DNA from: Arenicella xantha
GTDB taxonomy: Bacteria > Pseudomonadota > Gammaproteobacteria > Arenicellales > Arenicellaceae
Length of the DNA: 64,000 bases
Reading direction: 5' to 3'
NCBI RefSeq assembly: GCF_003315245.1
Contig: NZ_QNRT01000004.1
Span: 186,001-250,000, forward strand
The position numbers and the translations under genes are program-made. The notes beneath the pieces were generated by a model. That model was not told the origin of the DNA, did no database searches, and saw only the letters and a list, made by a program, of their open reading frames with translations. Positions within the stretch are counted from its first letter, which is position 1, and every line of letters starts with the position of its first letter. Of this stretch, positions 19,754-29,314 are shown in pieces.

Positions 19754-20143
19754 ATGATAAATCGAAATCGACAGCAGGCTGGCTTCACCTTACTCGAAGT
19801 ATTAATCGCGTTGGTGTTCGTCGCATTTGGAATTGTCACCGTGATCGAAGTGACCACTCAACACGTTAAGAATTTGAGTGAGCTCGAAAAAAGAGTCATC
19901 GCGGGTTGGGTTGCAAGCAATAAAGTCGCTGAAATACGGCATGATGCAAAAACGGAAAAGCTAAAAATTGGCAGCGATACAGACCGTGTCAAGCAAGGTG
20001 GAATGCGTTGGCGGACCAAGGCTAAGATTGAGAAAACGGATGTGGAGCGAGTATTTTTATTAGTGGTTGAGGTGCGTGATGACAATGACGTCGAGCGTGG
20101 GCTCTATGCGACCAGTACCACGGCTGTGACTGACCGGTCATGA
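19754..20143 (+). CDS. gspI: Type II secretion system minor pseudopilin GspI
   Basis: Minor pseudopilin that, with GspJ and GspK, caps the type II secretion pseudopilus. The 129-residue protein has the prepilin cleavage site QAG|FTLLEVLIAL, a hydrophobic helix (VFVAFGIVTVIEV), and the typical QHVKNLSELEKRVIAGWVA segment in which W-V-A-x-N-K is characteristic of GspI. It starts at the base after the gspH stop and is followed by gspJ one base after its own stop. Confidence 0.92.
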   Translation: MINRNRQQAGFTLLEVLIALVFVAFGIVTVIEVTTQHVKNLSELEKRVIAGWVASNKVAEIRHDAKTEKLKIGSDTDRVKQGGMRWRTKAKIEKTDVERVFLLVVEVRDDNDVERGLYATSTTAVTDRS

Positions 20144-20144
20144 T

Positions 20145-20825
20145 ATGCGGATAATTACCAACAAGGGCGCGGTAGGTGGTGGCTTTACGCTGATCGAAGT
20201 CATGGTCGCGGTTGGTATATTTGCGGTGATCGGAGCCATTGTGTTTCCGGCCATGATTCAGTTTATTGACGTCCGTGATCGAGTGATGGCAAAACATCAT
20301 CAAGTGGAAAGTCTGCAGAAGACTTTTCTGTTCTTAGCTCAAGATTTACGCTTTGCATCGAATCGACTGGGTAAAGATGAATACGGTGATACGGCTGATG
20401 CCACGATGGTGGTAGACGATGACAGTTTGATCGATTTAACCGCGATGTATCCCGATTTGAATCTGGGAGGTCAAAATGTGCCGCGCCGAGTTCGTTGGGT
20501 TTTGGACGATAAAACGTTGCTGAGGTTGCAGTCTCCGGTAATGGATCCCGATGGAGATACGCGTGTGTTTAAGCAGAAGCTTTTAGAGAACGTGCGTAAA
20601 GTTGAGATTGAGCTGAGTAAGGTGGAAGATGGAAGGAGCAGTAGTAGTAAGCGCTGGGACGAAAAATCACGATTGCCAGATATGATTCGAGTCACCATTA
20701 CGTTGGAGAATAAGCTCGAATACGAACGCTTGTTCACTATGTTAGGCGGTGACAAATTAGCTGCCACAGCCGCCGCAGCCAATAGTACGGAACAAGCGCG
20801 CCAGGATGCTGATGAGGGCAAATAG
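20145..20825 (+). CDS. gspJ: Type II secretion system minor pseudopilin GspJ
   Basis: Minor pseudopilin of the tip complex. The leader ends GGG|FTLIEVMVAVGIF, followed by the hydrophobic helix. The later RRVRWVLDDKTLLRLQSPV segment is the conserved GspJ beta region (W/L-rich with R-L-x-P). At 226 residues it fits the family. A Ser-rich insertion (SSSSKR) lies near residue 165, and the tail is Ala-rich and acidic. Its end overlaps the start of gspK by 20 bases. Confidence 0.9.
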   Translation: MRIITNKGAVGGGFTLIEVMVAVGIFAVIGAIVFPAMIQFIDVRDRVMAKHHQVESLQKTFLFLAQDLRFASNRLGKDEYGDTADATMVVDDDSLIDLTAMYPDLNLGGQNVPRRVRWVLDDKTLLRLQSPVMDPDGDTRVFKQKLLENVRKVEIELSKVEDGRSSSSKRWDEKSRLPDMIRVTITLENKLEYERLFTMLGGDKLAATAAAANSTEQARQDADEGK

Positions 20826-21990
20826 ACTAGTGGGTAGCTCGTTGGTAAAGCGTTACCCGGCTTCGATCAACTCGCAATCTGGTGTTGTGTTAGTGATAGT
20901 GGTCGCGGCGGTGGTGCTGATGCTCACGTTACTGGCGTTAATGATTGAAGATCAACACATTCTAATGCGCCGTCTCGGCAATCAGAAAGTCGCTGAGCAG
21001 GGGTATCAGTACACTGAGGGATTGACTGCATGGGCCGAGCGCGTACTGCAAGACGATCAGAATCGCACAATTGATCACCTCGGTGAACAATGGGCTAAGT
21101 TTGGTCGCCCCGAGCCCGAACTGGTTGAAGGAGAAAGCGAAGCGTTTTCATTAGATACGCGGTCGAGTCGTGAAGAGAAAGAAGAGAAAAAGGTCACAAT
21201 TGACTTTGGTATTGATGGCTTGGAATACAGTATCGATGACCTTCAAGCGCGGTATAATCTGAATAATCTTGGTGTTGAGGATAAAGCACAAGTAACCCAA
21301 CAAAAGCGCGTCTTTATTAACTTGCTCGAAATACTTGAGGTTGGTGAATTCGATGAGCGTGAACGACTCGCTGGTGCATTAATCGACTGGATGGATGAGA
21401 ATGATGCGATTTCGCCGAATGGTGTTGAAAGTGGGCATTATGCCAGTCAGAACACGCCTTACTACGCAGCGGACCAGAAGCTGACTTCGCTTGGTGAATT
21501 ACGATTTGTCGACGGTTTTACTGAGGATATTATTAAACAGTTAAGTCCCTATGTGAGTGTGTTGCCAGCTGCTAATGTTGGTATTAATATCAACACTACG
21601 TCGCCTGAGGTGCTTGCTAGTTTAAGCAGTGGCGTCGTTACCGATTTAGGTGAGGTTACGGGCTTTCTCGCTATGCGCGAGCAACCAGGTTTTCAAGGCT
21701 TTAGTCCGGCTGATATTCAGCTCGCACAAAATGCTATTATTGGAGCCTCTGTGATGCGCGCACCGTCGGTGGATATTAATCTACTAAAGGTTAATAGCCA
21801 ATTTTTTCAGATTAATGCCAAGGTAACGCTAGGCGATTCCGTCTATTGCATGCAGTCTGTTGTGTTGCGTGAAAATGCCACTGAAGAATCCAGTAAAACG
21901 CCTAAAGTTTCGGTGCTAAGTCGCCAACATAATACGCTTTGCGAAGAACAAAGCCCAACTAACGACGAGAGCGATGAAGATCTATCTTAA
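20806..21990 (+). CDS. gspK: Type II secretion system minor pseudopilin GspK
   Basis: Large minor pseudopilin that sits at the pseudopilus tip. The 394-residue protein has a long positively charged leader and cleavage site QSG|VVLVIVVAAVVLML, lacking the Glu5 found in other pilins only in part (the GspK class is divergent here). The body holds the GspK alpha-domain motifs YSIDDLQARYNLNNL, LAGALIDWMDENDA and GINININTTSPEVL-like sequence. The ATG at 20806 overlaps gspJ; a second ATG at 20812 is possible. Its end overlaps gspL by 17 bases. Confidence 0.92.
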   Translation: MLMRANRLVGSSLVKRYPASINSQSGVVLVIVVAAVVLMLTLLALMIEDQHILMRRLGNQKVAEQGYQYTEGLTAWAERVLQDDQNRTIDHLGEQWAKFGRPEPELVEGESEAFSLDTRSSREEKEEKKVTIDFGIDGLEYSIDDLQARYNLNNLGVEDKAQVTQQKRVFINLLEILEVGEFDERERLAGALIDWMDENDAISPNGVESGHYASQNTPYYAADQKLTSLGELRFVDGFTEDIIKQLSPYVSVLPAANVGININTTSPEVLASLSSGVVTDLGEVTGFLAMREQPGFQGFSPADIQLAQNAIIGASVMRAPSVDINLLKVNSQFFQINAKVTLGDSVYCMQSVVLRENATEESSKTPKVSVLSRQHNTLCEEQSPTNDESDEDLS

Positions 21991-23143
21991 ACTCGAAGCC
22001 CCCTTTGAATGGGTGCGTATGTCTGGCTCACAAGTCGACGCCTTTGGTGAGGTTCCTAGCTTAGCCGATTACCCAATTACTGATGACGATGATATTGTCG
22101 GCGTGATTGCGAGTGAATGGGTCACGATGCATAGGGTCTCATTGCCGGCCAAGACCAAAAAACAGTTCGTTACCGCGTTGCCTTATGCCTTGGAGGAGTC
22201 TATCTCCGAAGATGTCGAAAACGTTCATTTTGTTTACCCTATCTGGAAGGCTGGTGAAACCTGCAATGTGTACACCGTTGCAAAGTACAAAATGGTCGAG
22301 TGGTCAGAACTAGCGACGAGCAACCGTTTGCCGATCAAGCAACTTATTCCTGAGCATGCCTTATTGCCATTCCATGACGCGGCAGATTGCTCGCTCGCCG
22401 TAGTTGGCGAGCAGATCGTGAGTCACCACAAGGACGGCTACGGAGTCAGTGTTGATCCTGAACTGTTGGATGTGTGGCTGATGGATATTCCGGTGACGTC
22501 AACCGTGGCGATAAACGATGAGGCGTTAACCGCCAAATTAATTAGCGAACATCCTGATCGAGATTTTCGACACTGGCCTTTTGGCTACAAGATGGCGCAT
22601 TGGCTGGAATATCCCGTGACTGTAAATATGGATTTATGGGGCGAGAGCTATCGTCCGAAGGTGACAGTCCGAGGAAAGCGTGCGTTTATTCTGCCGGTTG
22701 CTTTATTGATAATTGGTATTGTCGCTAAAATGGGTTATGACACCTTTCGCTATATTGGTCTCCACAGTGAAATTCGCGCAATCCAAAGTGAATCACAAGC
22801 GCTATTAGCTAGCACGTTTCCTGAAGTCGGGCCGGTGCCGCTGGGTACTGAGCGACAAGTTATGGAGCGCGCGATCGCACGCTTTGGAGGTGAAACCCAG
22901 AGCAAGGGTTTGCATTCGGCGCTGGCCGAGGTTGCGAATGTAACCGCGCGTAGTGGCGTCACTTTAAATAATATCGTGTATCGCAACGACGAATTGATTA
23001 TCACTTGTCTGCTTAATAGCTTCTCTCAAGTCGATAATCTGACTCGGCAATTCAATTCGCGCCCGTCAATTTCGGCCTCACTTCAGTCCTCGGCATCAGA
23101 AGATGGCGAAGTGATCGCTAGCTACAGTATCCGCCAAAAATAA
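21974..23143 (+). CDS. gspL: Type II secretion system protein GspL
   Basis: Inner-membrane platform protein that links the cytoplasmic ATPase GspE to GspM and the pseudopilus. The 389-residue protein has an actin-like cytoplasmic N-terminal domain with the typical TKKQFVTALPYALEESISED segment, one membrane helix at about residues 237-255 (RAFILPVALLIIGIVAKMGY), and a periplasmic ferredoxin-like domain at the C-terminus. Overlap with gspK and the short spacing to gspM support coupled translation. Confidence 0.9.
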   Translation: MKIYLKLEAPFEWVRMSGSQVDAFGEVPSLADYPITDDDDIVGVIASEWVTMHRVSLPAKTKKQFVTALPYALEESISEDVENVHFVYPIWKAGETCNVYTVAKYKMVEWSELATSNRLPIKQLIPEHALLPFHDAADCSLAVVGEQIVSHHKDGYGVSVDPELLDVWLMDIPVTSTVAINDEALTAKLISEHPDRDFRHWPFGYKMAHWLEYPVTVNMDLWGESYRPKVTVRGKRAFILPVALLIIGIVAKMGYDTFRYIGLHSEIRAIQSESQALLASTFPEVGPVPLGTERQVMERAIARFGGETQSKGLHSALAEVANVTARSGVTLNNIVYRNDELIITCLLNSFSQVDNLTRQFNSRPSISASLQSSASEDGEVIASYSIRQK

Positions 23144-23149
23144 ACTACT

Positions 23150-23650
23150 ATGAATACATTTAAAAAATATTGGTCGGGCTTAGAAGATAGAGAGCGGTTG
23201 ACGCTTTCGGTTGGTGGTATCGTCGTACTCATCATTTTGTTTTATATGTCCGTGTGGCGTCCGTGGCATGTTGCTATAGATACGATGAATGTATCTGTGC
23301 AGGCTTTGCGCTCGAATTTAATTTGGATGCGTCAGCAATCAGATAATTGGGCCGCTATCGGCGGCTCCGGGCAATCTGGCTCCAAATTTAGTGGTGCGGA
23401 TCAATCGTTGTTGTCGGTGGTTGAGAAAACCGCCAATAGATCGAAGCTCACCAAGTCAATTCAGCAATTAGTGCCAAGTAAGGACGGTTCTGAGGTGCGA
23501 GTGGTGTTGGATGGCGTGGATTTCAACGTGTGGGTCACCTGGATCGATCATTTATATAAGCAGTACGGTGTGGATATTAAGCAGGTGACTGCCGAGCGTG
23601 ATGAGGACGTGCCCAATGTTGCTGAAGTTCGCGTTACATTCGTACGTTGA
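23150..23650 (+). CDS. gspM: Type II secretion system protein GspM
   Basis: Inner-membrane partner of GspL. The 166-residue protein begins with a short cytoplasmic segment (YWSGLEDRERLTLSVGG), a single membrane helix at about 22-40, a periplasmic coiled coil (VQALRSNLIWMRQQ) and a ferredoxin-like C-terminal domain. This is the GspM layout. It is the last gene of the operon and is followed by a strong terminator about 110 bases downstream. No gspN follows. Confidence 0.88.
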   Translation: MNTFKKYWSGLEDRERLTLSVGGIVVLIILFYMSVWRPWHVAIDTMNVSVQALRSNLIWMRQQSDNWAAIGGSGQSGSKFSGADQSLLSVVEKTANRSKLTKSIQQLVPSKDGSEVRVVLDGVDFNVWVTWIDHLYKQYGVDIKQVTAERDEDVPNVAEVRVTFVR

Positions 23651-23758
23651 TTGATGTTGGACGTGGGCGCCGGTCGATCGCTTGGTGCTCGTGGCTTTGT
23701 AATCGAAGGTTAGCCGCCATGTCTCTTGAAGCACAATCACACATATCGACAAAACAAT

Positions 23759-23790
23759 AAAAAAGCCCGCTCAATGTAGCGGGCTTTTTT
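23759..23790. terminator. Bidirectional intrinsic terminator between gspM and cytochrome c gene
   Basis: AAAAAAGCCCGCT at 23759-23771 pairs perfectly with AGCGGGCTTTTTT at 23778-23790 across a six-base loop. It sits between convergent genes and has T-runs in both directions. Confidence 0.93.
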
Positions 23791-23812
23791 TCAAATGAAA
23801 AAACGCTCAGAC

Positions 23813-24298
23813 TTATTTAGCACGCTCTAACATGTAGTCAACAGCGGCTTTGATCTCATCATCTGATAAGCTGGCATTGCCGCCTTTCGCTGGCATATTG
23901 TTGATGCCATTGATCGCGTGATTGTAAAGAGTATCGAGGCCTTGAGCTAATCTGGTGTTCCAGTCAGCTGCACCTGCAGCGCTCACAATAGGAGCTCCAA
24001 GCGTGCCGCTATCATGACAAGCGCCGCAGCTAACATAAACTTCTTCGCCGGTAAGTGGAACCGCTGCAACCGCAACCGGTGCCGCTACTGTCTCGGCTGA
24101 GAATGTACCTACTGGCGCAATTCGTTGTGCGATCGATTGAGTACTTTCTTGTTCATAACGCTCGTCCAATTTAGCGTTTACACCGCTAGACGCAAGTGAA
24201 GCTAATACCATTATGGTAATGGTTAAAATTGTCATCGCGAGGATCATGATGATAAATAAACGTGAGAACGTCGAGTCGTTCATTTGTGTTTCGCTCAT
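23813..24298 (-). CDS. Membrane-anchored c-type cytochrome (cytochrome c5 family)
   Basis: Periplasmic electron carrier held by an N-terminal membrane helix (residues about 14-38, LFIIMILAMTILTITIMVL). A flexible Ala/Val-rich linker leads to one class I heme domain: CGACH at Cys91, Cys94 and His95 binds heme, and Met135 in NNMPAKGG is the likely sixth ligand. The small domain and the GxPxVxxA/AAVDYMLERAK features resemble cytochrome c5. At 161 residues it is a usual size. It is convergent with gspM. The electron partner is not evident from neighbours. Confidence 0.85.
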   Translation of the reverse strand: MSETQMNDSTFSRLFIIMILAMTILTITIMVLASLASSGVNAKLDERYEQESTQSIAQRIAPVGTFSAETVAAPVAVAAVPLTGEEVYVSCGACHDSGTLGAPIVSAAGAADWNTRLAQGLDTLYNHAINGINNMPAKGGNASLSDDEIKAAVDYMLERAK

Positions 24299-24481
24299 TG
24301 GACTTCCTAAATTGCTTTACTAATGTGAAGGATGTGTTGATTTAATCAGCTCTTATATCAAATTCTAGCTATTAAAAACAGCACATCACCTAGTTGCCGC
24401 TACATAAAATCGGTGGCGATTATAGCCTATCTATGTTGGAGGAAAAACCGTTTTGCATTGGTTTTAGACGTGCTTTGTAAT

Positions 24482-25960
24482 TCATCTGCCTTTAAATAGC
24501 GATCCCAATACCCCGCGAACCAATCTTTGTCCGAGTCGCGATCCGATCGCTCGTGCGGCACTGCTGACAAAAGCCTCAGTGGGAGTTTGGCGGGTAGACG
24601 ATCGACGCTTTGTCGAGCGACTGCGTGATGCGGGTTCTTGGGCGGCATCTATTTGCTCTTGTTCGAGTCGTTGTTGCGCTCGTTGTGCCAGTAATTCATA
24701 GGCGGACTCACGATCAACTGCTTGGTCGTATCGTCCTTTGAACGGTGATCTCGAAATTTGTTCTTTGCGCTCAATGTTGTTCATCGGGCCGATGCGTGAC
24801 TCCGGTGGCCGAATTAGAATTCTCTCGACTTGTGTCGGTATGCCGTCGGCGTCTAAGGTGCTTACCAGTGCCTCTCCGACACCTAGTTCAGTAATAATCG
24901 AGCCGGTGTCGAGGGCTGGGTTAGCGCGGAAAGTGTCGGCAACGGTACGTACCGCCTTTTGGTCTTTTGGTGTAAAGGCTCTTAGTGCATGTTGGATCTT
25001 TAAGCCAAGCTGGCCGAGAATTTCTTCTGGAATATCGAGTGGGCTCTGTGAAATAAAATAGATACCGACACCTTTGGATCGAATCAGGCGAACAACTTGT
25101 TCAATTTTGTCAACCAGCACTTTAGGCGCATCGTCAAACAGTAGGTGCGCTTCGTCAAAGAACATCACGAATTTAGGTTTGTCGGCATCACCGACTTCGG
25201 GCAGCGTCTCGTATAATTCAGATAGCAGCCAAAGTAAAAAGGTGGCATACAGTTTCGGTGATTTTTGCAGCAAGGTGCTGGCATGGAGAATATTGATGAC
25301 GCCGCGTCCAGAGAAGTCGTGGCTCATTAAATCGTTTAGTGCAATCGCGGGCTCGCCGAGCAAGTACTCAGCACCTTGTTCTTCGAGTACTAATAGCCCG
25401 CGTTGGATTGCGCCAATACTGGCGGTTGAAATATTGCCATATTCTGATTTTAGATCTGCTCGGTTATCGCCCATCCACACTAACATTGCGCGCAGGTCTT
25501 TTAGGTCAAGTATCAGCATTCCTTCATCGTCGGCTATTTTGAAGCAGGAATATAGAATGCCGGTTTGTGTATCATTTAGATCGAGCAGGTTAGCCAGCAG
25601 AAGGGGGCCGAGTTCGCTCACCGTGGTGCGAATCGGGTGTCCGCGCTCTCCAAATAGGTCCCAGAATACTACTGGGCTCGGCTGCATTTGGTAGTCTTCG
25701 ATGCCGATTACTGAGATGCGTTCGTCAATTTTCGGGTGTGGTTTAGCGGGCTTTCCAATGCCGGATACGTCGCCTTTGACATCCGCTAGAAATACCGGCA
25801 CTCCGATACGTGAAAAGCTCTCGGCTAGAATCTGTAATGTCACTGTTTTACCGGTTCCGGTCGCGCCAGCTACCATGCCGTGGCGATTTGCCATACTGGC
25901 ATCCATGAAAACGGTCTGTGACCCATTGCCGCCAATAAGCAGCTGATTGTTGTCTGACAT
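24482..25960 (-). CDS. HerA/DUF853-family ATPase (YjgR-like)
   Basis: Predicted FtsK/HerA-superfamily ATPase of the DUF853 (YjgR) family; its cellular role is not established. The 492-residue protein shows the Walker [18 protein letters not shown] at about residue 32, [30 protein letters not shown], and a Walker [17 protein letters not shown] followed by [18 protein letters not shown], all typical of the family. The C-terminal 70 residues are charged and low in complexity ([13 protein letters not shown]), then a short hydrophobic end with an [15 protein letters not shown] segment. It is a single gene with a gap on either side. Confidence 0.88.
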   Translation of the reverse strand: MSDNNQLLIGGNGSQTVFMDASMANRHGMVAGATGTGKTVTLQILAESFSRIGVPVFLADVKGDVSGIGKPAKPHPKIDERISVIGIEDYQMQPSPVVFWDLFGERGHPIRTTVSELGPLLLANLLDLNDTQTGILYSCFKIADDEGMLILDLKDLRAMLVWMGDNRADLKSEYGNISTASIGAIQRGLLVLEEQGAEYLLGEPAIALNDLMSHDFSGRGVINILHASTLLQKSPKLYATFLLWLLSELYETLPEVGDADKPKFVMFFDEAHLLFDDAPKVLVDKIEQVVRLIRSKGVGIYFISQSPLDIPEEILGQLGLKIQHALRAFTPKDQKAVRTVADTFRANPALDTGSIITELGVGEALVSTLDADGIPTQVERILIRPPESRIGPMNNIERKEQISRSPFKGRYDQAVDRESAYELLAQRAQQRLEQEQIDAAQEPASRSRSTKRRSSTRQTPTEAFVSSAARAIGSRLGQRLVRGVLGSLFKGR

Positions 25961-26313
25961 AGTTATTATATTGACACTAAATAGAGTGATGCTTGAGGGG
26001 CGCTAATCTAAGTGAAGTAACTAACAATGCCAGCGGCTGAGCCAATGGCAATAAATGCTAGACAAAGTTACCACTTCAACTAAGCTGGGGCCGCCTACGG
26101 TAACGGTTTGAAGAACGGAATAACAACTTAGCACAACTGAAAGCGGTACTCTAACGGTTTATCAATTGCAATTTCACATTCAAGCACATACATTGTTTCA
26201 AAAATTTGACTATAAGCTTCAATAACAGAGGTTTGAGCTGTAAGATTCGTGCTGGAGAGTGCGCATGTTTTGGGGAGGCGTAAACTGATGATGAAACTTA
26301 CAAAGGAGAGAAT
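25961..26313. other. Intergenic region upstream of the signalling cluster
   Basis: This stretch of about 350 bases separates the divergent YjgR-like gene and the response regulator gene. I see no gene. It should contain the promoters of both. A good AAGGAG ribosome-binding site lies immediately before the regulator ATG. I could not identify a convincing -35/-10 pair or operator. Confidence 0.5.
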
Positions 26314-27003
26314 ATGCGTATAGTTATTCTAGAAGATGACCGTGATCAAGCCGATTTGCTGGTTGCATGGTTGCAAGAAGCGGGGCATCTATGTGATGTC
26401 TTTAACGATGGCAATGCGTTTATCCGGGCGTACTCAAAAGAAAGTTATGACTTGGTTTTGTTAGACTGGATGGTGCCTAGTTTATCTGGCATCGAGGTGC
26501 TACAGCATTTACGCAGCCAATTAGATCCTGTTGTGCCCGTGGTGTTTATTACGCAGCGCAACGCCGAGGAGGATATCGTTGAAGCCCTCGAAGCGGGCGC
26601 CGATGACTTTATGAGTAAGCCGGTCAGGCACAATGAGACCTTGGCGCGAGTTAATGCCATTGCTCGCCGTATGGGCTTTGGTGATGCTAATACTTCTGAC
26701 GACTATGATTTTCCGCCTTATAAAATTGATACTCGGTTACGGCAGGTGAGTAAGAATGCTGAACCGATCGAGTTGACGCAAAAGGAATACGAGCTGACGC
26801 TGTTCTTATTTAAGAATTTGGGGCGCGTAATCTCCCGTGGACACCTGCTCGAGTTGGTATGGGGTACTAGTTCCAAGCTGAATACGCGCACCGTAGATAC
26901 GCATGTAAGTCGGTTGCGCAGTAAGCTCGATTTGGATGCCGAGCCAACATGGCAGTTGACCTCTGTTTATCGACATGGGTATCGCTTAGAAAATACTCAG
27001 TAG
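26314..27003 (+). CDS. OmpR/PhoB-family response regulator
   Basis: DNA-binding response regulator of 229 residues. The receiver domain has the acidic pocket LEDDRDQ, phosphoacceptor Asp51 (LLDWMVPS), the conserved Thr80 (FITQR) and Lys102 (MSKPV). After a linker, a winged-helix trans_reg_C domain covers about 130-229 (LTQKEYELTLFLFKNLGRVI, then TRTVDTHVSRLRSKL). Translation begins after AAGGAG. It is the first of six same-strand genes that include a hybrid kinase and an HPt protein, so it is the probable output of that phosphorelay. Target genes are unknown; autoregulation is plausible. Confidence 0.93.
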   Translation: MRIVILEDDRDQADLLVAWLQEAGHLCDVFNDGNAFIRAYSKESYDLVLLDWMVPSLSGIEVLQHLRSQLDPVVPVVFITQRNAEEDIVEALEAGADDFMSKPVRHNETLARVNAIARRMGFGDANTSDDYDFPPYKIDTRLRQVSKNAEPIELTQKEYELTLFLFKNLGRVISRGHLLELVWGTSSKLNTRTVDTHVSRLRSKLDLDAEPTWQLTSVYRHGYRLENTQ

Positions 27004-27150
27004 CACGATATAGCTTGCGCTACACTTTGAGTTAAGCCACTTGTGATTCAATATTTGATAGAATCAACATAAACACGCATTTGCAATCGATTGCAATAAT
27101 GCGAGTCAGGTAAATAGGTAAGGTTTTGCCAGCAACGGCACGAGGTAGTG

Positions 27151-27690
27151 ATGTCAGAGAAAAAAAAACAAGTAAGCGCCGAGATTATTAGTCCTGGTTT
27201 GGGCGATATTGAAAAAGTCAGAGACATACTGTTTGGTAAGTATGTGAATAGCTTTGAGCAGCGCTTTGCTGATTTAGAAGCGCGTATGGAAGCCGATGTC
27301 GATGAGATGAAGCAACGGCTTACCGCTAAGATCTCCAAAATGGATAGCGCTGTTAATGAATCGTTAGCCAAACTAGATAAACAGATTCAGAGCGAGCAAT
27401 CTAGTCGAGATAGCGAATTAAAAGCGTTGCAATCTATGTTAAATGACGCTGAAGCGGCGCTTAAGCAATCGATTGGTATGATGGAAGATCAAGCTAATCA
27501 CGATCTTGCGGCAGTTCGTGCTTCCTTAGAAGAGAGTCATCAAGAGCTATTGGATCAGACGTCTCTAGTGCAAGCTCAGTTGGTATCGAGCTTGGAAAAG
27601 CAGAAAGAAGAGTTGCAGACCGACAAGGTAGGACGTCAAGCGCTGGCGCTTATGCTTGATGAGGTCGCCGTTAAGTTGCGCGGCAGTTAG
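27151..27690 (+). CDS. Soluble coiled-coil protein of the GTPase cluster
   Basis: A 180-residue acidic helical protein with no membrane segment. Residues about 15-35 (GLGDIEKVRDILFGKYVNSF) look like a conserved N-terminal motif, followed by continuous heptad repeats (RFADLEARMEADVDEMKQRL onward) to near the C-terminus. I recall similar short coiled-coil proteins next to roadblock/OmpA-type membrane proteins and Rab-like GTPases in other bacteria, but the function is not known. A GTG at 27148 directly precedes the ATG chosen. The next gene starts 25 bases after its stop. It may be a scaffold or adaptor of the membrane protein. Confidence 0.65.
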   Translation: MSEKKKQVSAEIISPGLGDIEKVRDILFGKYVNSFEQRFADLEARMEADVDEMKQRLTAKISKMDSAVNESLAKLDKQIQSEQSSRDSELKALQSMLNDAEAALKQSIGMMEDQANHDLAAVRASLEESHQELLDQTSLVQAQLVSSLEKQKEELQTDKVGRQALALMLDEVAVKLRGS

Positions 27691-27715
27691 CACTTAACTT
27701 GAAAAGTCCTTCAGC

Positions 27716-29227
27716 ATGAGCCAATTAGACGAACTGCGACAGATTATCGTCGGCGATAGTGCCGAGCAAATCGATCAGCTGAATCAACGACTCGATGATC
27801 TGGATAGGCGCACCAAAGATGTGGCTGAAGTGCTGGCGCCAGCGATTGACGCGGAGTTAGCGAACAACGGTCAAAATTTGGTACGCTCATTGCAGCGACC
27901 CGTGTCATTAGGTCTGAAACAGGCTATTCGAACCGAACCCAAAGCTTACGCTGAAATTTTGTATCCGGTTATGGCGCCGTCAATCCGACGGGCTATCGCG
28001 CAGGCCATATCGTCGATGATGGTCACCATTAATCGGACCATCGAGTCGGCTACGACCGTGCGCGGAGTTCGCATGCGGATGGAGTCGGTGCGTACCGGTG
28101 TGCCATATGCCGAATTGGCTTTGCGGCATTCATTGCTGTACCGAGTTGAGCATGTTTACTTGATTGATCGTGATTCAGGAATGTTGATCGATGAAGTGGC
28201 CTCGCATGATGCGCAAAGCTTGGACAGTGATGCAGTTAGTGCGATGTTTTCGGCGATTCAAAGCTTCGTGCAGGATTCGTTTGCCGGTGACGAGTCGGCA
28301 CGTCTGACCGATCTGAAAGTTGGTGAACATAATGTTTGGGTAGCGCATGGCCCTAGAGTGATGTTGGCCTGTGTGATTTTAGGTAGTGCGCCGGAAAGTT
28401 TGAAATCTGAGTTGTACGACACGTTGGACGGTATCCGCAGTGATTATGCCACTGCTATCGAAGATTTTACCGGTGATAATAGTGCTTTTGTCGGAGTTGA
28501 AGATCGATTGATGCCGCTGCTTCAATTGCAATTGAAGTCCGGTGAATCCGTGTCTAGCAAAGGCAACAGTGCGACGTTATTTATTGGTGTTCTTGCATTG
28601 CTAGCGCTGGGCTATTTGATTTGGATGTGGTTCGTAGACCAATCTAAGCTATCGACGGTAAATTACTACTTGAAGCAAACTCCCGGTGTGGTCGTTACAG
28701 ATAGCTATTGGCATGATGATCAGATTGTGGTGGAAGGCCTACGTGACCCAGATGCTTCGATTCCGTTTAGCACATTGGATGCGTATGATATTTCGCGCGA
28801 CCAAATAAAAATGCAAATGATTCCGTTTCGATCGCTTGAAACCGACATGGAGCTACAGCGGTTTCGTGAGCATTTTAATCTGCCGGTAAACGTGCAGTTT
28901 GATGTTGCGCAAGGCCAGATAACGCTGTCTGGTGAGGCGCCGATCGAATGGTTAAATCAGCATAGTGTACGACTCCAGCAGTTAGTTGCAGATCGGCGCT
29001 TGTCCACTGCAGGGCTTAGTGCCTCACTTGATTCGGTTGACGCTACTCTAGAACGACAGCTTAGCGCTGATCAGTTTGCCCAAATTGAGTTAAGTAAAGC
29101 TGTCGAAGCAGGGCAAAATGTTGTTCACGTTAGCACCAGGCTTGATACTAACGGCTTAGCCTTGGTCCAGTCTCTCTTCGCTGGCAGCCCTTGGGTTACT
29201 GTTAATGTCGCGCAGCCATCTCTTTGA
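27716..29227 (+). CDS. Membrane protein with roadblock/longin-like region and periplasmic BON-like repeats
   Basis: A 503-residue protein with three parts. Residues 1-120 are mostly helical. Residues about 128-250 alternate beta and alpha segments and look like a roadblock/longin domain: VEHVYLIDRDSGMLIDEV, VSAMFSAIQSFVQDSF, VGEHNVWVAHGPRVMLACVI. One membrane helix spans about 287-307 (LFIGVLALLALGYLIWMWFV). The periplasmic part has two BON-like segments, GVVVTDSYWHDDQIVVEGL and LPVNVQFDVAQGQITLSGEA. Roadblock proteins such as MglB act on small Ras-like GTPases, and a Rab-like GTPase is encoded 87 bases downstream. The domain call is by eye and must be tested by profile search. The likely role is a membrane-anchored GTPase regulator. 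Confidence 0.65.
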   Translation: MSQLDELRQIIVGDSAEQIDQLNQRLDDLDRRTKDVAEVLAPAIDAELANNGQNLVRSLQRPVSLGLKQAIRTEPKAYAEILYPVMAPSIRRAIAQAISSMMVTINRTIESATTVRGVRMRMESVRTGVPYAELALRHSLLYRVEHVYLIDRDSGMLIDEVASHDAQSLDSDAVSAMFSAIQSFVQDSFAGDESARLTDLKVGEHNVWVAHGPRVMLACVILGSAPESLKSELYDTLDGIRSDYATAIEDFTGDNSAFVGVEDRLMPLLQLQLKSGESVSSKGNSATLFIGVLALLALGYLIWMWFVDQSKLSTVNYYLKQTPGVVVTDSYWHDDQIVVEGLRDPDASIPFSTLDAYDISRDQIKMQMIPFRSLETDMELQRFREHFNLPVNVQFDVAQGQITLSGEAPIEWLNQHSVRLQQLVADRRLSTAGLSASLDSVDATLERQLSADQFAQIELSKAVEAGQNVVHVSTRLDTNGLALVQSLFAGSPWVTVNVAQPSL

Positions 29228-29314
29228 TTAGATGGTTGGTGTGGCTTGATGTTTTATGCTCGATGCGATCAATGATCTGATATTTAATTTCTTTTTCTTA
29301 CCGATAGTAGACCT

